Of a stretch of 64,000 bases of DNA, positions 24,880 to 33,874 are shown piece by piece. The notes under the pieces were generated by a model. That model was not told the origin of the DNA, did not search any database, and saw only the letters and a program-made list of their open reading frames with translations. The position numbers were made by a program, and so were the translations under genes. The stretch lies in the NCBI GenBank assembly GCA_025127975.1, contig JAHLYQ010000031.1, positions 62,001 through 126,000 of the forward strand, given 5' to 3'. Every line of letters starts with the position of its first letter. The stretch's first letter is position 1. The stretch comes from Synechococcus sp. CS-1331 (GTDB taxonomy: Bacteria > Cyanobacteriota > Cyanobacteriia > PCC-6307 > Cyanobiaceae).

Positions 24880-26415
24880 GTGATTTCCTCTGCCACACCT
24901 CCAGTTACGGATGGTCCCCGTTTCGACCGAGCTGACTGGTCAGGCGCCTTCCGCAACGTCGGCTTAGAGCTCAGTGACGAGTTGGTAGTTGCTGTTAGGG
25001 GCACCATTCCAAAAGAGTTGGCGGGCACCCTGTATCGCAATGGTCCGGGCCGGCTTGAGCGAGGCGGCCTCTGGGTCCACCACCCCTTCGACGGCGATGG
25101 CATGGTCGCGGCCCTCAGATTTGAAGCCGGTCAGGTCCACCTGAGCAACCGTTTTGTGCGTACCGAGGGTTGGCTGGCCGAGGAGCGGGCCGGGCGCTTC
25201 GTCTATCGGGGGGTGTTTGGCACCCAGAAGCCTGGCGGTGTCTTGGCCAATGCCTTCGATTTGCGCCTCAAGAACATCGCCAATACCCATGTGGTGCGGC
25301 TCGGCGATCAGCTGCTGGCGCTCTGGGAGGCGGCCGAGCCCCATGCCCTTGATCCCCTAACCCTTGAGACCCGCGGCCTGTCACGGCTTGACGGGGTACT
25401 TAAGCCTGGTGAGGCCTTCAGTGCCCACCCCCGCTTCGATCCAGGTCACCACGGTGAGCCCCGTATGGTGACTTTCGGTGTCAAGGCAGGCCCCACCAGC
25501 ACGATCCGACTGATGGAGTTCGCCACCGAGGATCAGCCCGATGGCGTGCGGGCCGGTGAGCTGGTGGCCGACAGCAGCCACAGCTTCAAGGGGTTTGCCT
25601 TCCTCCATGATTTCGCCGTCACCCCCAGCTGGGCAGTGTTTCTTCAGAACGCTGTGGCCTTCAATCCCCTGCCCTTCGTGTTTGGCCAGAAGGGGGCGGC
25701 CCAGTGCCTGGCCTCCAAGCCCGGCGAAGCCGGCCAGTTCTGGTTAGTGCCTCGTCAGGGCGGCCACCATGCCGGCGCCAAACCAGTGCAGTTGCCAGCG
25801 CCCGAGGGCTTTGTGTTTCACCACCTCAATGCCTTTGAGGATCCGGCCACCGGCGAGGTGGTGGTGGATTCGATCTACTACGACGATTTCCCTTCCATAG
25901 GCCCCGAGGTTGACTATCGCGAAATTGATTTCGACTCCATACCTGAGGGGCAGTTGCGCCGCTGCCGAATCGATCCCCGCTCCGGAGCGGTGCAGAGCGA
26001 GTGGCTAGAGCAGCGTTGCTGCGAGTTCGCGATGGTCAACCCCGCCCACCAAGGGCTTGAAGCGCGCTTTGCCTGGATGGCGGTAGCGGAGTGCGAACGG
26101 GGCAATGGTCCCTTACAGGCCATTGAGAAACTTGACCTCCAATCCGGGGAGCGTCGGCTGTGGAGTGCGGCCCCCCGCGGCTTTGTCACCGAGCCAGTAA
26201 TGGTGCCTCGCCCAGCATCTTCTGCCGAAGACAGCTCTGCTAAAGACAGCCATGCCGAAGACAGTGGCTGGGTGTTGGTGCCGGTTTGGAACGGAGCCCG
26301 CTGCGCCACTGACCTGGTGATTCTCGGGGCCGACGATCTGGCTGAACAGGCAGTGCTGGAGCTGCCATTGGCGATCCCCTACGGCCTGCACGGCAGCTGG
26401 GCCGCTGCCACTTGA
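24880..26415 (+). CDS. Carotenoid oxygenase (CCD/ACO family)
   Basis: This 511-residue non-haem iron enzyme cleaves carotenoids or apocarotenoids. The N-terminus has LAGTLYRNGPGRLERGG and FDGDGMVAALRF, typical of the family. Four His candidates for the Fe(II) site are H183 (SAHPRFD), H243 (FLHDFAVT), H314/315 (FVFHHLNAF) and H504 (GLHGSW). Substrate and cleavage position cannot be deduced; cyanobacterial members range from beta-carotene-cleaving to apocarotenal-specific. The start is GTG 24880. A short in-frame repeat (SAEDS SAKDS HAEDS) sits in a loop at residues 448-462. The next gene, rdgB, is convergent and begins right at its stop. Confidence 0.93.
   Translation: MISSATPPVTDGPRFDRADWSGAFRNVGLELSDELVVAVRGTIPKELAGTLYRNGPGRLERGGLWVHHPFDGDGMVAALRFEAGQVHLSNRFVRTEGWLAEERAGRFVYRGVFGTQKPGGVLANAFDLRLKNIANTHVVRLGDQLLALWEAAEPHALDPLTLETRGLSRLDGVLKPGEAFSAHPRFDPGHHGEPRMVTFGVKAGPTSTIRLMEFATEDQPDGVRAGELVADSSHSFKGFAFLHDFAVTPSWAVFLQNAVAFNPLPFVFGQKGAAQCLASKPGEAGQFWLVPRQGGHHAGAKPVQLPAPEGFVFHHLNAFEDPATGEVVVDSIYYDDFPSIGPEVDYREIDFDSIPEGQLRRCRIDPRSGAVQSEWLEQRCCEFAMVNPAHQGLEARFAWMAVAECERGNGPLQAIEKLDLQSGERRLWSAAPRGFVTEPVMVPRPASSAEDSSAKDSHAEDSGWVLVPVWNGARCATDLVILGADDLAEQAVLELPLAIPYGLHGSWAAAT
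26221..26265 (+). repeat. 15-bp tandem repeat, three copies, inside the carotenoid oxygenase gene
   Basis: Three 15-bp units at 26221, 26236 and 26251 encode SAEDS, SAKDS and HAEDS. The units share the core GCC/GCT-GAA/AAA-GAC-AGC, so they look like a recent slip duplication in a surface loop. The reading frame is kept. Confidence 0.85.
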
Positions 26416-27036
26416 TTAGCTGCCCAACAACTCCCTTAGGGCCGTCTCCAGTTGGGCGAAGGCCCGGCCCCGGTGGCCGATGCGGCCCTTGAGGGTCTGG
26501 TCCATCTCGGCGTAGGTGAGGCCGGTCTCCGGCACGAAAAACACCGGGTCGTAGCCAAACCCCCCCTCGCCGCGGGGCGCCTCGAGAATCACGCCCGCGC
26601 AGAGGCCCTCCACTTCGATGCGCACATTGCCATTGGGATCAGCCAGGGCTAGGGCTGCGCTGAATCGGGCAGTGCGGTCGCTGCTGCCTGCCAGTTCGTG
26701 TAGCAGTCGGGAGATGCGGGCTGGGTCCGTGGCTGCGTAGCGAGCGGAGTGCACCCCGGGGGCTCCATTGAGGGCAGCGACGCTGAGGCCCGAATCATCT
26801 GCCAGGGTCCAGCTGCCGCTATGTCTGGCAACTGTGATCGCTTTGAGGCGGGCATTTTCTGCGAAGGTTTCACCTGTTTCTTCCACCTCCAGATCCCCAG
26901 GCTGGGCATCGATTTCCAGGCCCATGCCAGCCAATAACTGGCGAAATTCGCGAATTTTGCCGGCATTGGTGCTGGCGATCACCAATCGGCTGAAGGGTGC
27001 TGGGTCTAGGGCCAGGTCTAGGTCTAGGGGCGCCAT
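26416..27036 (-). CDS. rdgB: XTP/dITP diphosphatase (RdgB/HAM1 family)
   Basis: The 206-residue enzyme hydrolyses non-canonical purine triphosphates (dITP, XTP) to monophosphates, keeping them out of DNA and RNA. Motifs are VIASTNAGKIREF at the N-terminus, ETGETFAENARLKA, LADDSGLSVAALNGAPGVHSARYA in segments, and GFGYDPVFF with the conserved Asp. ATG 27036 is chosen; it is 4 bp after the stop of the phosphohexomutase gene, whereas an upstream GTG at 27063 would overlap that gene. Gene order with the mutase suggests co-transcription. Confidence 0.95.
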   Translation of the reverse strand: MAPLDLDLALDPAPFSRLVIASTNAGKIREFRQLLAGMGLEIDAQPGDLEVEETGETFAENARLKAITVARHSGSWTLADDSGLSVAALNGAPGVHSARYAATDPARISRLLHELAGSSDRTARFSAALALADPNGNVRIEVEGLCAGVILEAPRGEGGFGYDPVFFVPETGLTYAEMDQTLKGRIGHRGRAFAQLETALRELLGS

Positions 27037-27040
27037 GGCC

Positions 27041-28510
27041 TCAGACCGCCTCCGCCAGCTCACGGGCCCAGATCAACACCTCGTTCACCCGAGCGACCGT
27101 GGGGGCTTCGCAGTAGAGCCGCAGGAGTGGCTCGGTGCCTGAGAAGCGCAACATTAGCCAGTGGCTGGGGCCGAGTCGCAGTTTCACCCCATCGGTGGTG
27201 ACCACTTCCAGCACGGGGCAGCCGGCGACTGCGCTGGGTGGGGCCTCTGCCAACTTGGCCTCCAAACGGCGCCTGGCTTCCATGTTGGCCAGCCGCAGGT
27301 CGAGCCGGTCGTAGGCCGCCGCGCCGCCGCAGCGCTGCTGCAAGGCATCTATTCGCTCCCCCAGGGGCACACCGCCTTCCACCAGGGCCTCGATCAGCAG
27401 CAGGGCCGCAAAGGGTGCGTCCCGCTCGGGCAGGTGCATGCCGAAGCCCACCCCACCCGATTCCTCGCCTCCCACCAGCACCTCGCTGCTGAGCATTTCA
27501 GCTGCGATGTACTTGAAGCCCACCGGCATCTCGATCACCGTGCGGCCCAGATCCTCAGCCACCAGCTGCATCAGGTCGGAGCCGCTGACGGTTTTGATCA
27601 CGCTTCCCGGCAGCTGGCGGGCCCGGGCCAGATGGTCGATGAACAGGGGCATCAGCAGCTGGGTGCTGCAGAAGCGGCCGCGCTCATCCACGGCTGCGAT
27701 GCGATCCCCGTCGCCGTCAAACACGATGCCCATGGCCGGCCGGCCCGCGGCGGTGCTCGCTTGGACCGCGCCGATCAGCTCGCCCAGGTAGGCAGCCAGG
27801 GGCTCGGGAGGGTTGCCGCCAAACAGGGGGTCGCGCCAGGCCCGGATCTCGCTGATCGCGCCGCTGTTTGTGGCCCCTTCCCCCAGCAGCGCCGGCAGCA
27901 CCCCGGCTGCGGAGCCGTGCATCGGGTCCACGATCACCGTCAGCCCCAGCCGATCCAGCCCCTCGGCCAGGGCGGCGGTGTCGACCTTGGCCTGGAGCCC
28001 GGCCACGTAGGCGCCCATGGCATCAAATTGGCCAACCTCGCCAGGTATGGGCATGGTCAGTCCGCCGGCGGCCAGTCGGGTTTCAACACGGCCGGTGAAG
28101 TCGCCCTCCACCGAGCCGCCGAACGGGCCCTTGATCTTCAGCCCCAGCCATTCCGGTGGGTTGTGGCTGGCGGTGATCACCAAAGCTCCCAGGGCCTGGC
28201 GTTGCACTACGGCCCAGCTAGAGGCGGGGGTGGGGGTGGGGGTGTCGCAGAGCAGGGGGGTAAGGCCGCAGCCCCGCACGGCGCTGCAGATCGCTTGGGC
28301 CAGCTCGGGGGCCAGGAAGCGGCGGTCATAGCCGATGATCACCTCCCGGCTGGTGAGGCTTGCCGGGGCTGAGTGGGCCAGTTCCTGGGCCGCGGCCGCC
28401 GCGACTGGCAGCAGGCGCTCCATGGTGATGTCGACGCCCAGGATGCCGCGCCAGCCATCAGTGCCGAAGGCGATCGGACTTGCTGCCAAGGGCAGGGGGG
28501 CTGAAGCCAT
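27041..28510 (-). CDS. Phosphoglucomutase/phosphomannomutase family protein
   Basis: This 489-residue alpha-D-phosphohexomutase shows the four expected elements: substrate-binding start IAFGTDGWRGI, the phosphoserine loop TASHNPPEW, the Mg-binding FDGDGDRIAAVD, sugar-specificity loop GGEESGGVGFG, and C-terminal phosphate-binding RFSGTEPLLRLY. It interconverts hexose 1- and 6-phosphates, feeding glycogen and nucleotide-sugar synthesis; whether glucose or mannose is preferred cannot be decided by eye. Its nearest neighbour on the same strand is rdgB. The nuclease gene at 28583 is divergent, 72 bp away. Confidence 0.94.
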   Translation of the reverse strand: MASAPLPLAASPIAFGTDGWRGILGVDITMERLLPVAAAAAQELAHSAPASLTSREVIIGYDRRFLAPELAQAICSAVRGCGLTPLLCDTPTPTPASSWAVVQRQALGALVITASHNPPEWLGLKIKGPFGGSVEGDFTGRVETRLAAGGLTMPIPGEVGQFDAMGAYVAGLQAKVDTAALAEGLDRLGLTVIVDPMHGSAAGVLPALLGEGATNSGAISEIRAWRDPLFGGNPPEPLAAYLGELIGAVQASTAAGRPAMGIVFDGDGDRIAAVDERGRFCSTQLLMPLFIDHLARARQLPGSVIKTVSGSDLMQLVAEDLGRTVIEMPVGFKYIAAEMLSSEVLVGGEESGGVGFGMHLPERDAPFAALLLIEALVEGGVPLGERIDALQQRCGGAAAYDRLDLRLANMEARRRLEAKLAEAPPSAVAGCPVLEVVTTDGVKLRLGPSHWLMLRFSGTEPLLRLYCEAPTVARVNEVLIWARELAEAV

Positions 28511-28582
28511 GGGGCGCGGAAGCCGAGCTCAGCTGATTCTGCTGTGCCGCCCGCTCCTCAGCACTAGCGTCTCTGCGAGTGG

Positions 28583-30064
28583 ATGCCCCCCTTGACTGCG
28601 CCCCTCCCCGCCGACCAGCCCCTTACCGACCGCCTGCTGCGCAGCTGGCTGCGCTGCCGGCGCCGCGCCTGGCTGGATCGATTTGGCGTGGCTGGTGAGC
28701 GCCGCTGGAATGCCCACCGCGCCCTGGCCCTGAGTGACCAGCTACGCAGCTTTCAGACCCTGCTGGCAAACAGGCCGGGCCATGGAGAGGCGGCCTGTGC
28801 CGCTGGAGCCCCAGGGGTGGTGGGCTTGCGCCTGCGCGGGCATGACCTCCAGGGGCGGCGGCTGGAGGCCCACCCCGCCCTGCTGGAGCGCATTGCCGGC
28901 ACCAGCCGTTGGGGGGATTTCGCCTATCGGCCGGTGCTGGCCCGGCAGGGCTACCGCTTGACCCGGGAGGCCCGGCTGGTGTTCGCCCTCTGGGGCCGCC
29001 TTTTGGCAGAGCACCAGCAGGCTCCGGTGCCCCATGGCCTGGTGTTGGCGGGGGCGGGGCGGGCCCTGCAGCAGGAGCGCCTGGCCCTGGGCGGTGGCCT
29101 CCAGCATCAGCTCGATGAGAGCCTGCAGCGTCTCGCCGCAGATCTGGCCGAGGCCACACCGCCTCCCTTGGTGAACGACCGCAAGAAGTGCACCCTCTGC
29201 AGTTGGCGTGGCCCTTGCGATCGGGAGGCTGCGGCGATGGGGCACCTCAGCGAGGTCAGCGGTATTGGCGGCAAACGGCGGGAGATGTTGCTGGAGCGGG
29301 GGGTGACCAACCTGCCGGATTTGGCATCCCGGAACCCGGAGCAATTGGCCGAGGAATTGGCCGTCTATGGGGAGCAGCATCGTGAGATCGCCGCTGAATT
29401 GGTTGCCCAGGCCCGGGTGCAGGCCACGGGCATCCCCCAGCGGCTGGGGGATGGCCCGGTGCTGCCGGAGCTGGCCCAGGCCCCCGGGGTGCTGCTCTAT
29501 GACATCGAATCGGACCCTGATGCCCGCGACGATTTTCTGCACGGGTTTCTGGTGCTGGAGGCCGATGGCGGGGGGGGATGGAAGGAGCAGAGTTGGCGCT
29601 ACCAGCCGCTCCTGGCCCTGCAGGAGCATGGCGAGCAGCGCCTCTGGCAGCGGCTGAAGCGATTTTTGGATCGCTATCCAGACTGGCCCGTGCTGCACTA
29701 CGGCGAAACCGAGGTGATCGGCCTGGTGCGGATGGCCCAGCGCCAGGGAGCCAGCGAGGTTGAACTGCAGCGGTTGCGAGGCCGGATGCTGGACGTGCAT
29801 GCGCGCCTGCGCAGCCACTGGCGCCTGCCGGTGAGCAGCTATGGGCTCAAGGCTGTGGCCGGCTGGCTGGGCTTCACCTGGAGCCAGAAGGGGGTGGATG
29901 GGGCCCGCTGCCTGCTCTGGTGGCGCCAGTGGCGTCAGTGGCATCGTGGCGAGGATGGCCGCGGCCGGGCCAGTCGCCAGCAGTTGCAGCGGATCTTCCT
30001 CTACAACCGCGACGACAGCCTGGCCACCTGGGCAGTGGTGCGCTGGCTGCTGGCTCAGGCCTGA
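28583..30064 (+). CDS. TM0106-family RecB-like putative nuclease
   Basis: A 493-residue protein with an N-terminal region containing SWLRCRRRAWLDRFG, typical of RecB/Cas4-like nucleases, then a Cys-containing segment CTLCSWRGPCDREA followed by a helix-hairpin-helix-like stretch (EVSGIGGKRREMLLERGVTNLPDL), and a C-terminal RNase H-like part with YDIESDP, LHYGETEVIGL and YNRDDSLATWAVV. These match the TM0106 family, usually called putative nucleases; DNA or RNA substrates are unknown. The three cysteines visible (CxxC, then one four residues later) could, with another residue, bind an Fe-S cluster as in Cas4. Start is ATG 28583. The 3' end overlaps the convergent YgfZ-like gene by 10 bp. Confidence 0.87.
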   Translation: MPPLTAPLPADQPLTDRLLRSWLRCRRRAWLDRFGVAGERRWNAHRALALSDQLRSFQTLLANRPGHGEAACAAGAPGVVGLRLRGHDLQGRRLEAHPALLERIAGTSRWGDFAYRPVLARQGYRLTREARLVFALWGRLLAEHQQAPVPHGLVLAGAGRALQQERLALGGGLQHQLDESLQRLAADLAEATPPPLVNDRKKCTLCSWRGPCDREAAAMGHLSEVSGIGGKRREMLLERGVTNLPDLASRNPEQLAEELAVYGEQHREIAAELVAQARVQATGIPQRLGDGPVLPELAQAPGVLLYDIESDPDARDDFLHGFLVLEADGGGGWKEQSWRYQPLLALQEHGEQRLWQRLKRFLDRYPDWPVLHYGETEVIGLVRMAQRQGASEVELQRLRGRMLDVHARLRSHWRLPVSSYGLKAVAGWLGFTWSQKGVDGARCLLWWRQWRQWHRGEDGRGRASRQQLQRIFLYNRDDSLATWAVVRWLLAQA

Positions 30065-31011
30065 CGCCCGGCCCCGGCCGGGGGATCCACCCAGGCTGGG
30101 GGGAGCGAGAGCTGCAGGATCGGCCCGTTGGGCTCCTGGCCCAGCCGTAACTCGTTGCGCTCTAGGGCCTGGCGCCGCACCAGGGCCAGGCCGATCCAAA
30201 GCCCCCCAGCCAAGGCCAACGCGGATGTGATTTGACCAGCCCGGCTGGCCGAATCGTCATCCAGGCCGAACAGCGGTGCCCCCGGGGCAGGCCCACCCGT
30301 CCCCTCCGAGCTGCTCCCGTACCAGCGCCTGAGCTGCTGTTTGACCCCGTCATAGGTGCTCAGCTTGGCCAGGGTTTCCTGGCCCACGTAGCAGCCTTTG
30401 CTGAGGCTGACCCGGTCTGCCAGCCCCAGCTCAAACGGGTTGGTGGAGTCGTTGATTTCCCAGGGCCAATCGGCCAGGCCCTGCTGGATCCGCCAGCGTT
30501 CTTGGTCCTGCGGGGAGAGAGGCGGCAGATCCGCCAGCCAGGGGGGCAGTTCCCCATCCGCCGGGATCACCAGCTGCTTGCCCAGCAGCCAGCCAGGGCT
30601 GCCATTTTCCAGGGCCAGCCAACGGCCTGCGGGGCTTTGGGGCCATTGATCCGGCCTCCCCTCGCCCAGGGGCGTGACCATCCTGGCTGGCATCACGGGC
30701 CCCAGATGCACCTGATCGGCTGGAAAGAGCACCCGATCCAGGGCCTGCCAGATGCTGGCTGGATCCCCACCGCTGATCAGCAGCCAGGCTCCGGCGTCAT
30801 CGAGGAGTACCTCGGCGAGGCCCCGCAGGCGCCCGGTGGCGGTGATGCAGCAGGTGGGGATCCAACTGCCGGCTGGGCAGCCGTCGATGGCGGCGCTGGT
30901 TTGGCCGTGCAGAAACCGGCGGGTGTCTGGCCCATCCAACCTGATCAGGCTGGCGGCTTGCTCGATCCGGCGAGGGCCTGCGGCTTGCCAATCCCAGGGG
31001 CTCGGCTTCAT
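30055..31011 (-). CDS. Folate-binding YgfZ/GcvT-like protein
   Basis: The 318-residue protein resembles YgfZ (IBA57 group), tetrahydrofolate-binding proteins that support maturation or repair of certain [4Fe-4S] enzymes. The diagnostic KGCYVGQE motif is present near residue 205, preceded by [16 protein letters not shown]. Upstream are [18 protein letters not shown] and a C-terminal barrel with LALVRRQAL. The Cys within KGCYVGQE is intact. Its ATG at 31011 overlaps the upstream pyrE stop by 4 bp, suggesting co-transcription. Confidence 0.9.
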   Translation of the reverse strand: MKPSPWDWQAAGPRRIEQAASLIRLDGPDTRRFLHGQTSAAIDGCPAGSWIPTCCITATGRLRGLAEVLLDDAGAWLLISGGDPASIWQALDRVLFPADQVHLGPVMPARMVTPLGEGRPDQWPQSPAGRWLALENGSPGWLLGKQLVIPADGELPPWLADLPPLSPQDQERWRIQQGLADWPWEINDSTNPFELGLADRVSLSKGCYVGQETLAKLSTYDGVKQQLRRWYGSSSEGTGGPAPGAPLFGLDDDSASRAGQITSALALAGGLWIGLALVRRQALERNELRLGQEPNGPILQLSLPPAWVDPPAGAGRQA

Positions 31012-31577
31012 GACGACGCCAGTTCTGCGGCCAGTTCTGCGGCCAAAGCTGCCACCTCCGCCAGCAGGAACAGGCTGCGCATTTCCAGGCCTGCGGCCTG
31101 CATCGCCTCCTGGCCCCCTTCCTGGCGATCCACGATCGTCACCACCCGTTCGACCCGGTAGCCCGCCTCCCGCAGCTGCTGCACAGCCTTAAGGGCCGAT
31201 CCCCCGGTGGTGACGACGTCTTCCAGCACTGTGATGGGGCTGCCAGGTGCGGGTAGGGGGCCTTCCAGCCAGGCCCCGGTGCCATGGCCCTTCGCCTCCT
31301 TGCGCACGATTAGGGCATCGAGGGCGCGCCCCCCCAGGGCGGCGGCCATGGCCACGGCGCTTACCAGCGGATCGGCGCCGAGGGTCAGGCCTGCCACCGC
31401 CTTGGCTTCAGGCTCCACCTGCTCCAGCAGCAGGGCCCCCAGCAGGGCCAGGCCGCTGCCGCTGAGGCTGACGGGCTTGCAATTCACGTAATGGTGACTG
31501 GTGCGTCCCGATGCCAGGGTGAAGTTGCCGTGGCGGTAGGCCTTGGTGGCCAGAAGCGGCAACAGTGCCATCCTCAT
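31008..31577 (-). CDS. pyrE: Orotate phosphoribosyltransferase
   Basis: The 189-residue enzyme makes orotidine-5'-phosphate from orotate and PRPP in pyrimidine synthesis. Motifs are [16 protein letters not shown] (substrate/dimer region), [28 protein letters not shown] catalytic loop and the PRPP-binding [16 protein letters not shown]. Two ATG codons six bases apart (31577 and 31571) are possible; the reading frame stays open further upstream to 31763 but that region overlaps the start of a divergent secreted-protein gene and is not family-like. An ATGA overlap joins it to the YgfZ-like gene. Confidence 0.94.
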   Translation of the reverse strand: MRMALLPLLATKAYRHGNFTLASGRTSHHYVNCKPVSLSGSGLALLGALLLEQVEPEAKAVAGLTLGADPLVSAVAMAAALGGRALDALIVRKEAKGHGTGAWLEGPLPAPGSPITVLEDVVTTGGSALKAVQQLREAGYRVERVVTIVDRQEGGQEAMQAAGLEMRSLFLLAEVAALAAELAAELASS

Positions 31578-31695
31578 CTCTGCGGGGGGAAGGGTGATGG
31601 CGGGGGAAAGGGTCGACAAGGCCTGGTTCAATCGAGATGGGTTGTCTAGTTTGCGGCCACCGACCCCCCCGCCAGCTGAGGGGCCCATTGGATCC

Positions 31696-32328
31696 ATGCC
31701 AAATACCAACTTGTTCAGCGCCAACCTCTTAAGTTCCTCACGGTTCAAGGTCTCCCTGCTCAAGGCCTCCCTGCTCCTGGCAGGCGCCCTGCTAGGTCAC
31801 TCCCTGCTTGGTGAATCTGTCTGGGCTGGTCCGGTGGTGTGCACCACCACGCTCGAGCCCCCCCTGCTAAGTGGTGCGCGCAGCGGGGCAGGGGCCTCAG
31901 CAGGGGAGTTAGGAGTGGCCTCTGGGCCGGTTGAGGTCACCCGCTGCGGCCAGGTGCAGACCCCCCCTGCACTCATGGAAAAGCGCTTTTACAGCTTCAG
32001 GGCGCCCTATGCCCCCGGGGTGAGCCTCACCAATCAGATCACCGACCTCTTCGGCATTGCCCTGGGAGGAGTTGATGGCACCAGGGTGATGGGCCTGGGT
32101 TTTCCTGACCAAGCCATCGTCTGGGATGGCACCGCGGTGGAAAACACCTATCGGGTGCTGCTTGAGCAACAAAGTGGGCCGATGCCCTGGCGCACCGTCG
32201 ATGTGCCCAACGGTTACTCAGGCAGCCTTGGATCAGCTGGCCCAACCCAGCCCGCTCCAACCCAGCCCGGTGGCGGCTGGCAAGATGGGGGAGCGAGCTA
32301 TCGGACTCCGGTTCGGGGTCTTTGGTAG
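31696..32328 (+). CDS. Secreted conserved protein of unknown function
   Basis: A 210-residue protein beginning at ATG 31696. It has a signal peptide with a hydrophobic core [17 protein letters not shown] and a likely cleavage after SVWA (before GPVVCTTT). The mature sequence has two Cys (VVCTTT and VTRCGQVQ), a middle region [17 protein letters not shown] with [20 protein letters not shown], which looks like a folded repeat domain, and a Pro/Gly-rich C-terminal tail. I do not recognise the family; it resembles occluded cyanobacterial periplasmic proteins. A tRNA gene starts 12 bp after its stop, so the two may share a transcript. Confidence 0.75.
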   Translation: MPNTNLFSANLLSSSRFKVSLLKASLLLAGALLGHSLLGESVWAGPVVCTTTLEPPLLSGARSGAGASAGELGVASGPVEVTRCGQVQTPPALMEKRFYSFRAPYAPGVSLTNQITDLFGIALGGVDGTRVMGLGFPDQAIVWDGTAVENTYRVLLEQQSGPMPWRTVDVPNGYSGSLGSAGPTQPAPTQPGGGWQDGGASYRTPVRGLW

Positions 32329-32340
32329 CTCCGGATGGAC

Positions 32341-32413
32341 GGGGGTCTAGCAATCTGGTGAATGCAGCGAACTCATAATTCGCCTTAGCCGAGTTCGATC
32401 CTCGGGACCCCCA
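32341..32413 (+). tRNA. tRNA with CAU anticodon (tRNA-Met elongator, or tRNA-Ile2)
   Basis: The cloverleaf closes well: acceptor GGGGGTC/GACCCCC, a short D-arm GCAATCTGGTGAATGC, anticodon stem GCGAA/TTCGC with loop CTCATAA (anticodon CAT), T-arm CCGAG-TTCGATC-CTCGG, discriminator A, no encoded CCA. A G1-C72 pair excludes an initiator tRNA. CAU can be elongator Met or lysidine-modified Ile; elongator Met seems likelier but the sequence alone is not decisive. Confidence 0.9.
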
Positions 32414-32508
32414 TTCCCTACTGACGATTGGCTATTGAATATCTCCTATTTTCTATTCGTTATTACTAAGAACCTACCGATCGATCCCCAGCTCCTAGCC
32501 TCGCCCCA

Positions 32509-33846
32509 GTGCTTGCTTCCGGGGTGGGTCTTCCCGTGATTCAACTCCTAGCTCTGGTCATTCTTTTGGCCCTGCTGGCTTTTTTTGCCGCTGGGGAATT
32601 TGCCCTGATTCGCCTCAGGCCAAGTCGGGTGCGCCAGCTGCAGGAAGGGGGCGAGGCCGGGGCCCTGGCCGTTGCCAAATTGCAGAGCCGGCTGCGGCGG
32701 GTGCTGGTGGCCACCCAGTTGGGAGCGGCCCTCTCCCTGGTGGCGCTGGGTTGGGCCGGACGGGGCCTGGCTGAACAGCTGGGGGCGGCATGGGCGGGTA
32801 GGGGCGCCCTCGGCTCGGTTCCCCAGGGGTGGCTGGATGCTGTTGTCTTTCTGTTCCTGGTGCTGTTCGCCACGGTTTTTGGGGGGGTATTGCCCAAGGC
32901 CTGGGTGCTCCATCGCCCGGAAGTTTCTGCCCTGCGGCTGGCGCCGCTGCTGGATTCGGTGATTCGCAGCCTGATGCCGCTGCTTTCCCTGGTGGAGCGC
33001 TTCAGCGCCGGGCTGCTGCGCTTGCTGGGGCTACCGCGCAACTGGGATGAACTTGTGCCCGTGCTGTCCGCCGGTGAACTCGAAACCCTGATTGAAACCG
33101 GCAGCGTCACAGGGCTGATGCCCGATGAACGCAGCATCCTTGAAGGGGTGTTTTCCCTGCGGGACACGCTGGTGCGGGAGGTGATGGTGCCCCGCTCCGG
33201 CATGGTCACTCTGCCCGTGGATGTCAGCTTCGCTGAGTTGATGCGGGAGGTGCACGACACTGCCCACGCCCGCTTTCCGGTGATTGGCAGCTCCCTCGAC
33301 GATGTGCGGGGCATGTTGGATCTGCGCCGCCTGGCCGATCCGATCGCCAGGGGGCTGCTCACGGCCGAAACGCCTTTGGCGCCCTACATCACCCCGGTGG
33401 CTCGGGTGCAGGAGAGCACTCCCCTAGCCGAGTTGCTACCCCTGATCCGCAGTGGTCAGCCCCTGCTGGTGGTGGTGGATGAGCATGGAGGCACGGAGGG
33501 CCTGGTCACGGTGGCTGACCTCACCAGCGAGATCGTCGGTGACGAGGACGACTCGCTCGAGTCAGCCCAGGACCTCCAGCAACTCGCCGAGGGCTCCTGG
33601 TCTGTGGCCGGCGATCTCGAGATCTTTGAGCTCAACAGGCAACTGTCCCTGCAGTTGCCTGAAGCGGATGGACACCACACGCTGGCGGGTTTTCTCCTGG
33701 AACGGCTCCAGCACATCCCGGCTCCGGGGGAGGGTCTGCGCTGGAAGGGGCACCAGTTTTTGGTGCTGGCCATGGATGGCCCGCGGATTGAACGGGTGCA
33801 GATCGAGCGTCCGGTGGTGGATTCCCCCCCCGCGGAGGAGAATTAA
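32509..33846 (+). CDS. CNNM/HlyC-CorC family transporter with CBS pair
   Basis: This 445-residue protein has an N-terminal DUF21/CNNM membrane domain with several hydrophobic helices (LLALVILLALLAFFAAGEFALIRL, then LVALGWAGRGLAEQL and a VVFLFLVLFATVFGGVLPKAW helix), followed by two CBS domains (REVMVPRSGMVTL through VIGSS, then PLLVVVDEHGGTEGLVT) and a C-terminal CorC-HlyC domain (WSVAGDLEIFELNRQL). Related proteins act in Mg2+/Co2+ efflux or transport. The start is GTG 32509. A Gfo/Idh/MocA oxidoreductase gene follows 28 bp downstream on the same strand; no functional link is evident. Confidence 0.9.
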   Translation: MLASGVGLPVIQLLALVILLALLAFFAAGEFALIRLRPSRVRQLQEGGEAGALAVAKLQSRLRRVLVATQLGAALSLVALGWAGRGLAEQLGAAWAGRGALGSVPQGWLDAVVFLFLVLFATVFGGVLPKAWVLHRPEVSALRLAPLLDSVIRSLMPLLSLVERFSAGLLRLLGLPRNWDELVPVLSAGELETLIETGSVTGLMPDERSILEGVFSLRDTLVREVMVPRSGMVTLPVDVSFAELMREVHDTAHARFPVIGSSLDDVRGMLDLRRLADPIARGLLTAETPLAPYITPVARVQESTPLAELLPLIRSGQPLLVVVDEHGGTEGLVTVADLTSEIVGDEDDSLESAQDLQQLAEGSWSVAGDLEIFELNRQLSLQLPEADGHHTLAGFLLERLQHIPAPGEGLRWKGHQFLVLAMDGPRIERVQIERPVVDSPPAEEN

Positions 33847-33874
33847 GCCGCCTGGGCGGCTCCCTGCACCGATA

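Noticed and set aside
31543..31695. Earlier starts for the secreted protein near pyrE
   Set aside because: They overlap the pyrE start and would put about 50 hydrophilic residues before the signal peptide.
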